Below are positions 21,171 through 32,585 of a stretch of 64,000 nt of DNA, one piece after another. This DNA is from Alitta virens (lineage: Eukaryota > Annelida > Polychaeta > Phyllodocida > Nereididae): contig OW028577.1 of the NCBI GenBank assembly GCA_932294295.1, forward strand, positions 3,376,001-3,440,000, written 5' to 3'. The position numbers and the translations under genes were made by a program. The notes below the pieces were generated by a model. The model had not been told where the DNA came from. It made no database searches and saw nothing but the letters and a program-made list of their open reading frames with translations. The first letter of the stretch is position 1, and every line of letters starts with the position of its first letter.

Positions 21171-24100
21171 CTGAAACAAGACAAAACACCATCAATTAAT
21201 TCTCAATTAAGTCAATATCATCACTAATTACTGCTAATTAGCATACAGTATGTATCACAGCCTGGTATGGTTGCAAATAAGTAATTAAGGCCCAGATTGT
21301 ACACAACACCTGTGCTTTAGGTTAAGCTTGCCAGTATTATACTTTTGATTATCTGATCACTACCGCTCGCCGAATATCAAAAGGTTTACAATGACCATGC
21401 AGTCGCATACACAGCTGCTACAAGAACACCAAGCGATCAATAATTCAATAATTATGATAATGTCATCTGAACTAGTCACCTGTACTTCCTAGACCAGAAT
21501 CCATGCTAATGTATATTAACTTAAGCACACTAAATGTATTGTTGCCGCTGTAGTAAAGCAAGCAGTTATGAAATCACTTAAACAATTACTTCCCAAACAA
21601 ATTCAGTATCCAGGTGGCAAATTACTTCAGATATCAATTGTCAGATTGATAGTAGTTATCAGCATAATGAAAACATTTCAATGATATGTCTAAATTTCTA
21701 CGTCAACTGGCCACTAAGATTCTCCTGTGCGCTCTTATTTGTCATTTCCGTGGTCATCATTGATCATATGTATAAAATATAATGAAATAGAAAAAGATCT
21801 CATCTGACTAAACTTGATCCACACTGGAAAACAAATATGACATCACCAAAAAACCAAGTAAATGTCACACGCCAGTTTATTAAATTCACAAAGCCAAAAA
21901 GAAAAGTCATCTGGATCTTACCGGCCTATTTCGACAGCATAGTCACCACGGATGGTCCCGGGCAGAGACTTGGCAGGGTCGGTCTCTCCCAACATGACGC
22001 GGCCTGTCTTCACCACACCTTTGCCTTCCCACACCTGTAAAGCCAACATAAAAATTTGCGTTACCACCATTAACAAGTCAGGAAAAATCTATTCCAGCCA
22101 TTGACGAATCGATTTGCTCTTTTATATACGCTTTTAAGTCTTTCCAACATTTAACGACCTTGATCACATTTCCAGAAAAAAAGTCTCTCATTATCATACA
22201 TGATTCCACATCAAACACATTTCAAAAACCAAGCCAAAGCAAATCCGCTTAGAACAGAGCAGACGATCTATCATCGACCCCTGGACCCGTAATAAAAGCG
22301 TTGGTGTCTACACTGTATAAGAGCCAAGGAATATCTATAACACCCCACCAATGGGATAAATGTTGCGTGGACTCCAAACCTTATCTCGAATAATTGTGTT
22401 TGCCTCTTAAATCTGTCATTAAAGAAGCTAATCTACAGACATAATACGTTCGGTCAGCAGGTTCTGTTCACATATTAAGTACAATTGATGGGATTCAATG
22501 GATCAGTATTTGTTGTATGTATGATGTTCAACACAAAAAGATATATACACACTATCTAAAAGGAAGTAAAAAAAAAGAATACAAGAATGCCAGAGAGTGA
22601 GGCTATTTTCAGAGGACATTCGATCAGACGAGCAGAATTACTGTAGTCGAAGCTCTTTTTATCGTCACGTCAAATCAATAGCCATTAAAGATCACAGGAA
22701 TCTTCTTAACCAACACAACACAGCACCTGTACTGTGTAAGATGGCATCAAGCCAAGTAACGACATATCCCACAAAGATTTTATGTAACAAGATTATGGCA
22801 TGAGAAGGAGTGATGTTCTTGTCGACTTTTTTTTGTCGAAGGTCACACCTGAATGACCGGAAGAGACAGGGGCTAACTTTATAGTTTATTGCCCATCTTT
22901 TATAAAATCAACAGATATTCGTGACACTCATGATTGCTCAATCCTAAAGCACATTAGACTTCAAACAGCACATTATTTCAAAGCGATTAGTCCTCCACTC
23001 GACGACACTGACATGCAAGAATCTCATCAGATCCATTACTTAAAGTCAGAATGTGATACCAAATGCCAAACAAGGCAAACAAGATGGATAATTCTATTGT
23101 ATCAAATAATTGAAAAATAGACTGCCACAAAAAAAAAATCCGTTAGGTAAATAGCTAATTACACAATTCAGTCACATTAAAATGACATTTTAACTGAAAT
23201 GAAAATATGTCTTGCCAACAATTACCTTTCCAAAAACTGAGCTTGTTTGATGTCAAAACCACAAATTAATGTAGGCTTTTTGTCTCGATTGTGTAAGCAC
23301 TTTTTTTTTCAAAATACTAAAAAATTACTCATTGCCTATGTTAGTCATTGGGTAAATGATATTTAAAATGACCTTACCATTGGAACTACTGGTCCAGAAG
23401 CCATGTACTTAACAAGTCCTCCGAAAAAAGGACGGCTGGCCAGATCTGCATAGTGTTTCTTCAAGTGCTCTTCATCAGCCTGTAACGAAAACAATTTGTG
23501 TGTCATTTCAAACCATTCAAACTAATGACATGTAGGACATATATTCATTACACAGGTTGACATTCAATTGGCATACATCTAGTAGTCATCTACATGTCTA
23601 CACAGCAAAATGTAGTTTGGAATACTATAACTGTTTCACTATTATTTAACTTCGTATGGCATAACTCGGGACTATAAAATTACAACATACCACAAAGGTT
23701 AAAAGGATATCCCTGCAGGCTATTTTTAGCAGCTTATGACGACAGTTTGCCATATACTTGAGAGATTTTATGAACTTTTTTTGTTGTTTTTGTCTGGCTG
23801 GTGTACAAAGAAGCTACAGTAATACATCACATTAAAGCAAATAGTATTTCGGTATATTAATTATAGCTCTATAAGCTAACACAAAATGAAAAAATACAAC
23901 AACACTACACTGTTGCTAATTGCTCATTCATTCTTAAATCGCAGTTAAATTGCTGATACATTGTCATTGTACGTTCTCTTGGCATACATATGATACTAAC
24001 AGTTCAATAATACATTTTATTTTCGCGAACAGTTAGTACACGTCTGACAGCTGCTAGACCCGAACTGTCACTTGCGCATTTTTGACAGCGGCCACGTGTA

Positions 24101-24267
24101 TTTGACAGCTACCGGTACAATGGCGGCCCACAGTGACTAACCTGCATGAATTTCATGGCGACCAGTTTGAAGCCTTTCTTCTCAAAACGGGAGATGATTT
24201 CTCCAACCAGGTTCCTGTGAACCCCGTCGGGTTTGATCATGATGAAGGAGCGCTCGCGTTGGGCCAT
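21053..24267 (-). CDS. NME2-like: Nucleoside diphosphate kinase (NDPK/NM23, group I), complete, 4 exons
   Basis: Exons on the - strand: 24267-24142, 23479-23378, 22034-21922, 21170-21053, all with GT-AG boundaries and consistent phases. They encode 152 aa, exactly the usual length of cytosolic group I NDP kinases. The enzyme transfers the gamma phosphate of ATP to NDPs through a phosphohistidine, working as a hexamer. Visible landmarks: [12 protein letters not shown] with Lys12; the Kpn-loop region around [21 protein letters not shown]; the active-site NICHGSDS with His118; and the C-terminal W-KPEELP...EPWICE. No disabling changes. The start is the ATG giving MAQRERSF; an upstream in-frame ATG exists, but the residues before MAQ look like leader sequence. 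The gene is head-to-head with UCHL5. Confidence 0.97.
21922..22034 (-). CDS. NDP kinase exon 3 (residues 77-114)
   Basis: Encodes [12 protein letters not shown] to AVEIG plus two bases of Arg114. Acceptor TTACAG, donor GTAAGA. Confidence 0.95.
23378..23479 (-). CDS. NDP kinase exon 2 (residues 43-76)
   Basis: Encodes [13 protein letters not shown] to SGPVVPM. Acceptor TTACAG, donor GTAAGG, phase 0 at both ends. Confidence 0.95.
24142..24267 (-). CDS. NDP kinase exon 1 (residues 1-42)
   Basis: Encodes [15 protein letters not shown] to KFMQ, with the ATP-site Lys12. Donor GTTAGT follows the CAG codon, phase 0. Confidence 0.95.
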
Positions 24268-24655
24268 GACTTCGCTGGAGAACTGAGCAAACAGAGAGAG
24301 AAGAGTGGCGATCATGCAGTTATAAAGGCGTGGGCCTAGAGAAAGGCCATCCGTGACGTCACGGGCACCTGCAACCCAACCCTCTAGCGGATAATTAAGA
24401 ATCGACCTTAGCAAAGCTTTGGTTAATAATATCGATATATTTTACCCTGTTTTCGTCCGTGACATCACTGCCACAGTCTTCTATATCAATACTGCAACTG
24501 TCATCACTCCGGACAAACAAATTCAACCCCAAAATGCAGATAAAAGTGATATAAAGTGTCCGTAATTTACACATTTTGTTTGTGAATAATTCGCTAGATG
24601 GCAGTGATATAAAATAGGTCAAAAAGCCACCTGCCGGAAGTTACTACCAAAAAAC
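24268..24655. promoter_or_regulatory. Bidirectional promoter region between NDP kinase and UCHL5
   Basis: 388 bp separate the two divergent start codons, leaving room for only one shared promoter region plus short leaders. A perfect CRE palindrome TGACGTCA is at 24354-24361 and a half-matching CGTGACATCA lies near 24459. A TATAA-like stretch is near 24320. The NDP kinase leader is pyrimidine-rich (CTCTTCTCTCTCTG on the - strand) and ends in CAG, so it could alternatively hide a short 5' intron. Shared regulation is inferred from geometry. Confidence 0.6.
24354..24361. promoter_or_regulatory. CRE palindrome TGACGTCA
   Basis: Perfect match to the CREB/ATF consensus site, lying 87 bp upstream of the NDP kinase ATG and 295 bp upstream of the UCHL5 ATG. 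Confidence 0.6.
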
Positions 24656-24907
24656 ATGGCGAGTGGAAACAGTGCCGGCGACTGGTGCTTGATAGAAAGT
24701 GATCCAGGGGTCTTCACAGAATTAATTAAAGGTTTTGGCGTGAAAGGGTGTCAAGTAGAAGAAATATGGAGCTTGGATTCGAGCAGTTTCGTTAATCTGA
24801 GACCGGTCCATGGTTTAATTTTCCTGTTCAAATGGACCGCTGATGATGCCCCGGAAGGTTCTATTGTACAAGACCGACGGCTGGACAATATTTTCTTCGC
24901 TAAGCAG
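24656..24907 (+). CDS. UCHL5 exon 1 (residues 1-84)
   Basis: [18 protein letters not shown] to FFAKQ. Donor GTACAC after the CAG of Gln84. Confidence 0.95.
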
Positions 24908-26117
24908 GTACACGTGGGTCCACAATTGACAGTTCTTACAAGCTGGTCTAAGTGACAGCTTGCCTGATGACAGTGGTCGGTAGATTTTTAACTGTTGACT
25001 CGGGAGTGCTTGCTTTTATCCTGGAAATTTATATTTAGAATCAATGTGGTAATGAAGTATATGAGTCAACTTGCCTTGTCATCAATAAATGTTATAGATG
25101 AACATGCATAATAAAGGTCTTTTAGATTATTAAGGTAATGGTGGCTTAACACTGGTGTTAGCCAGAAGTATGAGACAGTACTGTATACTGCTGTTTAACC
25201 TTAGTTTAACGATATTTATTTGGAAGCATTAAATATTGCATTTGTTTATTTGCAGGTGATCAACAATGCGTGTGCTACTCAGGCCATTCTCAGCGTTCTT
25301 CTGAACACCGATCACGAAGACGTTAATCTCGGGGACACTCTCACATCGTTCAAGGAATTCGTTCAAAGCTTTGATTCTGCTGTACGTTCTTAAATTTACA
25401 ATTTCTTACAAGTTATGTTTTTTTCATAAACCTACTTCAACCATATATAAGGTATAGATGATTATTAAATGCATTTTATAAATTGACTTTTTCTTCCAGA
25501 CAAAGGGACTTTGCCTTAGCAACTCAGATGTCATCAGGTCAGTTCACAATAGTTTCGCACGGCAGCAAATGTTCGAGTTTGATCAGAAACAGGCAAGCAA
25601 GGGAGATGATGTATTCCATTTTATTGGTTATTTGCCAATCGACGGTAGATTGTACGAATTAGATGGTTTAAAGGAAGGGCCTATTGACCATGGTGCTATC
25701 ACTAAAGAGAGCGATTGGTTGGACTCTGTTCGACCCATCATTGAGAAGAGAATCCAAAAGTACAGCACAGATGAGATCCACTTCAACCTCATGGCTGTCG
25801 TATCAGACAGGAAGACAACATATCAAAAACGAATCGAGGAAATCACAAAGTTGATACAAGAGGGGGGAATGGAGACGGATGATCTCCACTCAGAAGTCAG
25901 CAAACTACAACTTCTTATTCAAGAAGAAGACCAGAAAACCACCAGATATAAAATAGAAAACATCCGCAGGAAGCACAATTACTTGCCTTTTATCATGGAA
26001 CTGTTGAAAATCCTTGCTCAAGAGGGAAAATTAATAGACTTGGTCGACAAGGCGAAAGACAAGAGCAAAGTTCAAAAAGAAGTGAAAGCAGAAAAAGATG
26101 CGAGTAAAGTGAAGTGA
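24656..26117 (+). CDS. UCHL5: UCHL5/UCH37 deubiquitinase (proteasome and INO80 associated), complete, 3 exons
   Basis: Exons 24656-24907, 25256-25381 and 25500-26117, all GT-AG and phase 0, encode 331 aa (human 329). It is a cysteine protease that removes ubiquitin, trimming chains at the 26S proteasome (via RPN13) and also acting in INO80. The UCH catalytic domain has the oxyanion Gln84 and Cys90 in [11 protein letters not shown], His166 in DDVFHFIGY, and Asp181 in GRLYELDGL. Each lies two positions after its human counterpart. The C-terminal ULD/tail has the KRIQKYS...[12 protein letters not shown] stretch, a long charged coiled-coil (about residues 225-275), the [15 protein letters not shown] segment, and a Lys-rich end ([13 protein letters not shown]), as in the RPN13-binding tail. 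No defects seen. It converges tail-to-tail with beta-sarcoglycan. Confidence 0.97.
25256..25381 (+). CDS. UCHL5 exon 2 with catalytic Cys90 (residues 85-126)
   Basis: [17 protein letters not shown] to SFDSA. Acceptor TTGCAG, donor GTACGT. Confidence 0.95.
25500..26117 (+). CDS. UCHL5 exon 3 (residues 127-331, stop)
   Basis: [19 protein letters not shown] to the end, with His166, Asp181 and the whole C-terminal tail in one exon. Acceptor CTTCCAG. Vertebrate genes split this part over many exons, so intron loss or a simpler ancestral structure is implied. Confidence 0.95.
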   Translation, partial: TKGLCLSNSDVIRSVHNSFARQQMFEFDQKQASKGDDVFHFIGYLPIDGRLYELDGLKEGPIDHGAITKESDWLDSVRPIIEKRIQKYSTDEIHFNLMAVVSDRKTTYQKRIEEITKLIQEGGMETDDLHSEVSKLQLLIQEEDQKTTRYKIENIRRKHNYLPFIMELLKILAQEGKLIDLVDKAKDKSKVQKEVKAEKDASKVK

Positions 26118-26232
26118 TTGTGTTATTTCTAATTGTGTTGGTTGTAAATTATGTGCACAGATGGCATTGTACTATATTGTGAATCTTGAGTTCCTGTAAA
26201 TTGTGTTTCCTGAATGTGTGCCCATGCGTCTT

Positions 26233-26238
26233 AATAAA
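26233..26238 (+). terminator. Poly(A) signal of UCHL5
   Basis: AATAAA 116 nt after the stop codon, followed by T/G-rich DNA. Confidence 0.65.
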
Positions 26239-26249
26239 TTATGTTTATT

Positions 26250-27271
26250 CATATCGTACATAGAAATGGTCAGAAACGCACAATGTTTGAGTAATGTTTC
26301 CCTGATGCAAAGAGCATAATGATTTTGTCAAGATTTTATCTACCACACCTTTGCTTTGGAGCTGTGCAGTATGGGAGCATGTGAAGAGGTCCCCAATTAC
26401 CAAAATTATTGCGAACTGCAGAACACATGCTGTTGGGGGTCATATTCTTGAAATAGGCCTGTTTTTATGCCCTGTGAGTTTCATCTAATACATGGTTTGA
26501 ATTGGTAAGTTTACAATACCAGTATGGGTTATCCATTTTATGGTCTTCTGGAACTTCTGACAAATGGCCAGTTTGGCCAAGCTGGAAAATAACAGAGACT
26601 CATGGCTTGTAGTTGGTATGGCATATGCTGCTGTGTTTTATGCAAGTAGGATTGTCACAATAATTGGGAGCTTCTAGGATTGAAATACAGCGAGTGATGA
26701 GCATGCAGTGCTCCAAGAAAGTCAAATATTGAATCTGGGTGGTTGCCGTTCTGGCACCTCATTTAAAATGGCCTCTCGACAGAGGTCCAAAATATGGGAC
26801 TGGGCTGCATGTCAAGCGGCATGATTTGCAACCATGAAAAGGTGCAGGGTGTTTAGTGGTCTATATATGGTGTTATGGTAGCCCTGTAGGACAAGTTCTT
26901 GTGGTCAGCTGCAAAGATGAACCAACTGAGATGGAAACTCAAAAGCAATAAACGGTGCCAAGACCTGGGACCTCCTTTGGAACTGGTTAATGCTTCAACA
27001 ACTCCACTAGGAAATCGTGGATTGTAAGATCCCATTTCAGTGCCTTGTCAGACAGTCCAAAATAACTCAAAATTATCACATTCACTGGCATTTGAGTGAG
27101 ATGTGTAATTGCCTTGTGGAAGAAGATGCTCAATCTATACTTATACCCATGTAGAATTTTTGTCAAGACCTTTGATTTTACTTACAATTTTTATGACAAC
27201 ACCATAATACACACATGTATTCTACTTACAGAGAATAAATAATGACTAGAATATTTGAAATAGATATTTTC
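26250..27271. other. Convergent intergenic region, UCHL5 / beta-sarcoglycan 3' UTRs
   Basis: It holds the 3' end of UCHL5 and, on the opposite strand, the 3' UTR of beta-sarcoglycan. No clear - strand AATAAA was found close to the sarcoglycan stop. No other gene recognised. Confidence 0.5.
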
Positions 27272-27475
27272 CTATAAGCAAGGATTCTTGTCCTCATTTG
27301 CCTGAGCACAAGTGTTAGGGGCAGGAACTGCAAAAGTTTTTCCACTCGGAACACACACACAGATTTTCAAAGTCTCCTGGCTGTCGTCGAGAGGATCGCT
27401 CCCACCTGTATATGCGATTTTCATGACTTTCTGCAAGAATGGTCCTTCCTGGCTTTCAAGTAGCAATTCATTCCA
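27272..27475 (-). CDS. Beta-sarcoglycan exon 7, Cys-rich C-terminus (255-321, stop)
   Basis: WNELLLESQEGPF to EDKNPCL and TAG at 27272-27274. Has the ICVC...NTC...NPC array. Acceptor TTTCAG. Confidence 0.93.
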   Translation of the reverse strand, partial: WNELLLESQEGPFLQKVMKIAYTGGSDPLDDSQETLKICVCVPSGKTFAVPAPNTCAQANEDKNPCL

Positions 27476-30400
27476 CTGAAACAAGAAAGTTATTTTACTT
27501 ATCAAAAGTTCGTTAATTATGTTATTAAATTTATGGGTGAAGAACTACAGTCCTTTGCTTGCGTCTCATTGACGAGCAGTTGTTTACATTTGTTAACCTG
27601 GTTTCTCTTCTGCGAGTTGATAAACTAAGGTCAATCCAACAATTCTGTGTACATAAAAAGTTGAACAATTCGTAAGAGTGGCCTGAACCTTTCATGGACT
27701 TGTAGCTTTTTAACTATGAAAACTATAATACAATTGGACTAACACTTGTAAAGACTAAATCATTCTGCGCCTCAAGGAGAACTTCTTTAGTGTCAACTTC
27801 GATATCCTCAGATGCTCGTACAGTTATTTCTGATTCACTCTCCAGCTTGAGGTTTTCTTCTAGGCCACTGACCACCTGAAAGAATGATTAACAGATTAGA
27901 CCATAGCTCGGGGTCAGGGATTGCTTGGAATTGCAGAGTTGTTGAATTATTTATAGATGTACCCCGTCACAAGCACACCCACAAGAATACTGCACTGCCA
28001 CTGCGTTTAAGATTTCTTCAACTAATGCTTTTCATAGTATTTGAAATATCATTCATGTAATTTAGATAGAATGAAAGACCTGACATATCCAAAACGAGGG
28101 CTTGAACCAGTAATCTGCATCAGACAGTTGAATAAGAGGAAAGTCAGTGAAAACAACTGACTCGTTCTAGGACTCACCCTGTCAGTGAACACTTGCTTGA
28201 CCTCGAGGCTTTGCATTTCTTCTGGGAATTTAAATTCCGATTTATCCGAGGAGAAGAAGGTTTCTCCAGTGTCTGGATCCTGAACTTTGAATCCATCTTC
28301 CATTTCGAATTTTACTTTGTCTTCATTGACTGACACTGTATATAACATATCAAATGTGATATTAGTGATATTGAGAGAAACTTATAATATATGGACAATG
28401 AAGCTTCAAAATGATGCTCAGTGTTACCTGATGCTGGTCCTGTGTTATTAGATGTAACCGTCAGAAACACCTGAAAACATCAAATATTTATTTAAAAAAT
28501 GATCATTATAAAGTAATACCATTTTCCAATGTAACTGCATTTTCAGCATTTAAAAGTTTCATAAGCTGGCATGCAGTCATAAGATTTCAGCTATCATTTA
28601 AGTGTGGGAATCGGTCACACATTCACTGCCTGGAGGGGGTATAACAATTAGTGCAGAACTGAAACTGAGAACAAGCAGGCGGAAATTAAAGACTCAGCTC
28701 AGGTTGAACCAGCCACGGGTGAAGGTTTTGGACAGAATTTACAGAGTCAAACAAACCTAGCAGGGGAGGAAGCAACTTTACTGTGCATATCAGCTGATAT
28801 TATTTAGCAACAATAATACGATGCAACAACCTCTGTGCTAAACAATAATACAATATCAGATTAAACAGGGGCGGGGGCCTAGCTCAGAGGTAGCGCTCTG
28901 GGCTTCCCACCGCTGGGTCCCGGGTTCGATTCCCGGTCGAGCCTAAGTTGGATGGCTGTTTCATCCTTCGTCTCATTGCCATGGTCTCTGCCTGTCCTAA
29001 TTAGCCCATCAGGTGCAGAAATACAGGACGTAAAGCCCTAATCACCCACCCACCACCCATCAGATTAAACAATTTAAAAAAAAAGCTTTGCCGTGAGGTT
29101 AATTTTATCAGGCACACACAGTACTATGCGAATTGCACTGACTTAAGACGAGAATTTGCCAATAAGACTTAACTCTCATTAGTCGGGGGCCAGAGGGGTC
29201 GTCCATCTGCCCATTTCCTTATTAACCATTTGATCAAGAACTTACTGGTGCATCCTCTCCAGTGATATTGAGCTCCGTTTCTGGCAGACTAGCAACTTGG
29301 TTGTTGATAACTGTCACAGTGTCACCCATGTCACTGTCTTGTAAGAATCTGAGAAGTTCATCTGACGAGATGAATTCTAATGATTTCATGCCATCTTTGT
29401 TGACTTTGAGGACGTTAAGCATTGTGACTGTAATCTGAAAGTAATGTATTAAAAAGGACGAGATTGAGTTAGTAATGCTTCATCTTATTGATAAATGAAA
29501 TAATACTCTTTTAATAAGGCTGTTTGGAAATACATGTTTATTTGGCCTCTGGCAGTGGATTGAAAGACAGATATGCCAAGTCTCATGCATTCGGTGTGAG
29601 TCTCACGCATTTGGTTGCTGTCTCACGCCTCTGGACTTACGTATTTTCTTAATATTTAAATTTAACTCACGCAATGAGGACCAGAATACATCTTTAACAT
29701 TTTAATGTAAACTGGTTGGAAAGAGCCAAAACTCACTCATCTACCACTCAAGAACTTGGCATCTCTGTCAAAAAGGGCCAGTTTGTCACACCTCAACAAT
29801 ACTACCCTGTTTTGGATCTTTGTGTATTCTCATTTGTTTTCTACTTCTATGAAGCCCACCCTACCACCATGACCAGTTTAATGTTTCTCTTAAGTGCAGT
29901 TAAATTGGAAGGTCCAACAAATAATTGAGAAATGTTGATTGCCTGGAGAATTAAATCTTAATCCAAAAATTAAACCTTTTCCAGCACACATTAACCAACT
30001 TCATGTATTTATGCATAGTAAATCAATAAATTTCCATATGAAGTATCACTGAAATAGCTGGATATAGCTGCAAGCACTGCTTTCTGGAAGGGCATTATCA
30101 CAAAGACCAGTTATCGTTTTCTGCAAACTTGAAAACATAAGTTAGACTAAGCGCAAAGCCATCATGAATTATACTTTCAGTACTTACCAATAGATTGACT
30201 ATAGCAGCAATAAGCAATACAAAAGTAATGCAATAAACGCAGTAAGTCTTTCGTCCTCGGATGCCCGTTCGGTGCAAGTATCCCTCTTGGATGTGGACGT
30301 ATCCCGCTCGGAAGTTGCTGTTGTGTTCCTGGTTGACCCGTCTCTTCAGAGTGTGTTTCTCTCGAAGAGACAAGGTGGATATGCTGCCTCTTTGAAACTG

Positions 30401-30478
30401 CAAAAGCAATTTGGATGTTATTGGTTTAATTGCTAGAGGTTTACTTACCATTTCATCAGAGGAATTAAAAAGCTTCAT
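27272..30478 (-). CDS. SGCB: Beta-sarcoglycan, complete, 7 exons
   Basis: Exons on the - strand: 30478-30449, 30397-30188, 29434-29246, 28470-28428, 28335-28178, 27875-27744, 27475-27272, with all boundaries GT-AG and phases consistent. They give 321 aa (human 318). A type II membrane glycoprotein of the dystrophin-associated sarcoglycan complex of muscle sarcolemma. Landmarks: a cytoplasmic NQEHNSNFRAGY motif (residues about 32-43, very like vertebrate NKEHNSNFKAGY); a basic RGRK; one membrane helix at about 62-84; a beta-rich extracellular repeat region with FQ/DSDMGD and DPDTGETFFSSDKSEF; NxT sites (for example NIT, NNT); and four C-terminal cysteines in a C-x-C...C...NPC array. The first exon is only 30 bp; I chose its ATG because it has a good Kozak context and an immediate strong donor. 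The N-terminus lacks the vertebrate poly-Ala stretch. Confidence 0.93.
27744..27875 (-). CDS. Beta-sarcoglycan exon 6 (211-254)
   Basis: VVSGLEENLKLESES to NDLVFTS, part of the extracellular beta-helix-like repeats. Acceptor TTTCAG, donor GTTAGT. Confidence 0.88.
28178..28335 (-). CDS. Beta-sarcoglycan exon 5 (158-210)
   Basis: VSVNEDKVKFEMEDG to VKQVFTDR, containing the conserved F-DP-TGE-FFSSD motif. Acceptor ATACAG, donor GTGAGT. Confidence 0.94.
28428..28470 (-). CDS. Beta-sarcoglycan exon 4, 43 bp (144-157)
   Basis: VFLTVTSNNTGPAS plus one base. Too short to stand out by ORF length; supported by acceptor TTTCAG, donor GTAACA and exact phase match with exon 5. Confidence 0.85.
28868..29058 (+). 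mobile_element. tRNA-derived SINE (family 1), full length, in a sarcoglycan intron
   Basis: The tRNA-like head has a Pol III box A (TAGCTCAGAGGTAGCGC) and box B (GGTTCGATTCC) and an acceptor-like GGGGGCC start. It is followed by an unrelated body (GGATGGCTGTTTCATCC... CAGGACGTAAAGCCCTAATC) and a CAC-rich tail. It is flanked by a perfect 13-bp target duplication ATCAGATTAAACA (28855-28867 and 29059-29071). It sits in the intron between exons 3 and 4, antisense to the gene. Confidence 0.92.
29246..29434 (-). CDS. Beta-sarcoglycan exon 3 (81-143)
   Basis: ITVTMLNVLKVNKDG to LNITGEDAP, with the DSDMGD motif and an N-glycosylation site. Acceptor TTTCAG, donor GTAAGT. Confidence 0.93.
30188..30397 (-). 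CDS. Beta-sarcoglycan exon 2, cytoplasmic motif and membrane helix (11-80)
   Basis: FQRGSISTLSLREKH to IAAIVNLL. Contains NQEHNSNFRAGY and most of the transmembrane segment. Acceptor TTGCAG, donor GTAAGT. Confidence 0.95.
30449..30478 (-). CDS. Beta-sarcoglycan exon 1 (residues 1-10)
   Basis: MKLFNSSDEM followed by donor GTAAGT. Short, so the start is less certain than the rest of the gene. Confidence 0.7.
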
Positions 30479-32366
30479 GTGGACGTTGATTGGAGTTTTA
30501 ACTTACAACTTAAACCAGATAACTGTCAGGGTTGCCAAATTGTCCATTGGCATATCCATGATAACACCAACGACCATCAATGCTTTTTCCAAATTGGTTT
30601 CTCTACTCCGAATATTCTGCATGCGTATGAGCAACTATAATATTATAAGAACTTATTATTTCAATAATATGTCAATGCTATTAGCATGATCAGAGAGCAC
30701 TTGTTGGTGCCAACTCATTAAATAACAGCTACCAAACTTTTTCTTATTTCCACATAAGCTTACTATACCAAGGCCACAACTGTTACTTCACTCAGTACTT
30801 ATTAAAAAACACAAATTACTACTTTGTGCTTCAAAATCATCCTGAATTTCCACTTACCCCACTGTCAGCCATATTGGCCTGTTTCCTAGCACTGTTTGCA
30901 CCCCTTTTCCTGGCACCTTGCCCTCATGTAGCCCGGGTGGAATTAGGTCACCCAGCTAAGCGGCCAGAAGGCAGAAGCAGTGGGGTTAGAGAGGGGATGG
31001 ATTACCTTTTTAGTGCACCCTTCATCCACTAGGGGAGATGTTGTTGCATTTGTTGAACACTTGTGCCCTCTTGTGTTACTATTATATTGATACATATCTT
31101 CATACTGTATTTTCTTGAAATTGTGACAATTTCGTTTTTGTGCTTGTTAGCAACATATCCCTTTTAATTACGGAATATTTTAGGCACATTACATATTCCA
31201 TTCCCAGGAAAAAAGAAAAAGATCCCAACTTTAATTTTTATCATTTATTGACACATTTAAGTGTGATTCATTTTACACGTGTTGTATCACAATTAGTACC
31301 ATACATTTTTCATAAGTTTTCATATACACTTATACAAAACGAATGCAATATGACATACCTCAAGAAAATAAATCCATCAATAATTAAGGTAATAAAATTG
31401 ACCCTTGAGTAACGCCATGCTTAGTGTAGTATGCCTTAATAGTGACAACTCTTTATTAGTTCAATACAAATGAAAGTTGTTTGTTCTTAAGAATTACACT
31501 ATATTGCCATATAATTACATTATCGAATTATAACGAATTATATTGTAATAATTTAATTCACCATAAAGACCACATTCAGAACCTAACGTCTTGATATTGA
31601 GGTTAAAAGGAATATTTAATAATCATTTACTGCCATAATGGCTATATCAAATGTTAAATTAATGAATTAATAACTTAATCAATATAATGCAGTTTAAATG
31701 ATACTTAACATTAATTGATTATTGATGTCCATATCACTCCAGCACAGGTTTTAATTGGGTGGTCCATATATTTTGTATGGGAATTAATTTGTACAATTAT
31801 ATTTATGTAGTTCTACTGTTGATTATTTAATTATATTATGTAGTTCTATTGTTGAGTAATTTTATATAGTTCTATTGTTAATTAATTAACTATGAGTTAA
31901 TGATAAATGCAATTTATAATTGTAGTCTACTAAGAGTAGTTGCATTAACTTGGTAAAGCAAGGCATATAAATGTTGAAAATGACATGGCAATATTACAAA
32001 TTTACATGCTAAATTGTTATTAGATATTTGAGCAATCTTGGTTTATCTTAAACATATATGACATGATATTTGGACATTAAATTTTTTACAGTAGCTTATT
32101 TAGCATGTTGTACTTGTATGAATGATGAGCATTTTTGGCATATTTTAATATATAAATATCATGGATGGATACATTTATTCAATGGATTATATATGAACAG
32201 GCCAAATAGGGTCTATTTCAATATACAACGAAAACTAGTATTATGAGTACCTCGGTGTTTCTAACCACCACACCAGAAAGACCACCTCATATTTTTGAAC
32301 TTTTAGATTAGAGTTGCCTTTATAGTGAAGTGACACCATTTTCACCTATTTAGAGCACATCACTGC

Positions 32367-32585
32367 CCAGATAACATGCAGATGTTGGGCCAACGTTGCG
32401 CCAACGTTGGGCAAAGATTTGCAGACAACCTTGGGCCAATGTCATTTTGTGCATTGGTGAAAAGTTGGCCCAACTTCAGCAGTCAATGTCGACGTCGGTA
32501 CCATGCTATGCCCATATATGTTGGTGTTACATGTTGTCTGCCAACCTTTGCTCAACGTTGGCCCAACGTCTGCATGTTATCTTGG
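32367..32585. mobile_element. Foldback element with CCAACGTTGG repeats
   Basis: The ends are inverted copies: CCAGATAACATGCAGATG / complement of right end CCAAGATAACATGCAGACG, then TTGGGCCAACGTTG at both ends. The interior repeats the self-complementary CCAACGTTGG with variants. A piece of the same end occurs at about 19209. No clear target duplication was found. Confidence 0.65.

Noticed and set aside
24268..24414. N-terminal extension of NDP kinase from an upstream in-frame ATG
   Set aside because: The added residues are unlike NDP kinases and would exceed the canonical 152 aa. A mitochondrial-targeted form cannot be excluded, but there is no support.
28868..28945. Functional tRNA gene (good boxes A and B)
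   Set aside because: The same sequence with the same non-tRNA body recurs three more times, with target duplications. It is the head of a SINE.
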